A stretch of DNA of 7,314 nucleotides from Myxococcales bacterium (GTDB taxonomy: Bacteria > Myxococcota > Myxococcia > Myxococcales > Myxococcaceae), in contig PMBV01000516.1 of the NCBI GenBank assembly GCA_003153055.1, positions 23,161 through 30,474 of the forward strand, given 5' to 3'. Shown one piece after another: positions 7,127 to 7,314 of the stretch. The notes below the pieces were generated by a model. It saw only the letters and a list, made by a program, of their open reading frames with translations, did no database searches and was not told where the DNA came from. A program made the translations under genes and the position numbers. Each line of letters starts with the position of its first letter. Within the stretch, counting starts at the first letter, position 1.

Positions 7127-7131
7127 GTCGC
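7078..7131. repeat. Cluster of two 19-bp palindromic units
   Basis: GCGACAACAAAGATGTCGC (7078-7096) and GCGACAACCAAGTTGTCGC (7113-7131) match at 17 of 19 positions and start 35 bases apart. The second can form an 8-bp hairpin with loop CAA; the first forms a 6-bp stem. Between them TGTCGCGA (7091-7098) and TCGCGACA (7111-7118) make a third possible stem. A diverged copy in the opposite orientation lies at 6900-6918 (17 of 19). This could be a dispersed extragenic palindrome or a protein-binding site array. Confidence 0.6.
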
Positions 7132-7314
7132 CGAAAAGTGGCCTCTCGCCTCCCCGATGGGCAGCGTGGCGCCGGCCGGAGCAGGTCGCGCCAGCTCCAG
7201 GCCCGCGGGAGCTTCATCCGGTCCTTCGCGCGCACGGGGGAGCTGGGGTCTCTGACCCTCGGCACCGACCTCGAGGACAGGCCACTCTCCAGCACTGTCA
7301 TCACGGAGTACTGA
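7090..7314 (+). CDS. Possible small ORF or tail of a broken gene
   Basis: This frame ends with TGA at the last base of the window. By hand count, 51 of its last 57 codons (7141-7311) end in G or C, against about 65% and 61% G+C at first and second positions. That is a coding-like pattern similar to the genes upstream. The predicted end, SLTLGTDLEDRPLSSTVITEY split over residues about 54-74, looks more protein-like than other frames here, but I recognise no family. The first codons lie inside the palindrome cluster and no ribosome binding site precedes ATG 7090 or GTG 7138. A gene remnant whose 5' part was lost or replaced by repeats is therefore as likely as a complete 74-residue gene. The minus-strand frame 7304-7041 shares the same third positions and is the alternative reading. 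Confidence 0.25.
   Translation: MSRSDANSRQPSCRRKVASRLPDGQRGAGRSRSRQLQARGSFIRSFARTGELGSLTLGTDLEDRPLSSTVITEY

Larger units (their letters stand above)
6280..7314. other. About 1 kb without a confident gene
   Basis: Every frame here reads as Arg/Pro/Ala/Ser-rich peptide without recognisable domains, and most frames have lower G+C at third positions than the four genes upstream. The stretch holds the two inverted repeats after bamA, short direct repeats, a 222-bp inverted-repeat-bounded segment and a palindrome cluster, each listed separately. Two weak open frames are also listed. No tRNA, rRNA, transposase or promoter could be supported. Confidence 0.6.

Noticed and set aside
7137..7286. 8-bp inverted match AGTGGCCT / AGGCCACT
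   Set aside because: Short and about 135 bases apart; expected by chance in GC-rich sequence.
7041..7304. Minus-strand frame with SWRDLLR...RCPSG, loosely like the end of an IS91-type transposase
   Set aside because: The resemblance is a few residues, the usual zinc-finger-like CPRCGG pattern is absent, and the frame runs through the palindrome cluster. Without a search it cannot be supported.

Overview
The window looks like chromosomal DNA from a GC-rich Gram-negative bacterium. The best guess is a myxobacterium or a related former deltaproteobacterium. The grounds are the very high G+C at third codon positions, the family of the outer-membrane genes, and the order lysS, lol permease, lolD, bamA, which I remember from that part of the tree. 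The placement is inference; no marker in the window fixes the genus.

Positions 1-6279 form a tightly packed plus-strand block that is almost certainly one transcription unit. It starts inside lysS (lysyl-tRNA synthetase, 3' part only). Four bases later comes a long LolC/LolE-type permease (703-3120), then four bases, then the ATPase lolD (3125-3835). The bamA frame (up to 6279) opens with a GTG that overlaps the lolD stop. LolCE and LolD would extract lipoproteins from the inner membrane for delivery to the outer membrane. BamA inserts beta-barrel proteins into the outer membrane, and the Bam complex itself depends on lipoproteins delivered by Lol. The block therefore couples two steps of envelope assembly to a housekeeping tRNA synthetase gene.

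The most unusual coding feature is the permease. A normal LolC/E core occupies roughly residues 350-805, but about 340 extra residues, mostly hydrophobic, are fused in front of it. There is also an insertion of about 45 residues in the periplasmic domain.

Positions 6280-7314 contain no confident gene. The stretch starts with two inverted repeats just after bamA that may end transcription. It then holds short direct repeats, a 222-bp segment bounded by perfect 16-bp inverted repeats, and a cluster of 19-bp palindromic units. Two weak open frames (6671-7018 and 7090-7314) are listed at low confidence. The second has gene-like third-position G+C in its last 57 codons and may be the tail of a broken gene. 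No RNA gene, CRISPR array or recognisable insertion sequence was seen.
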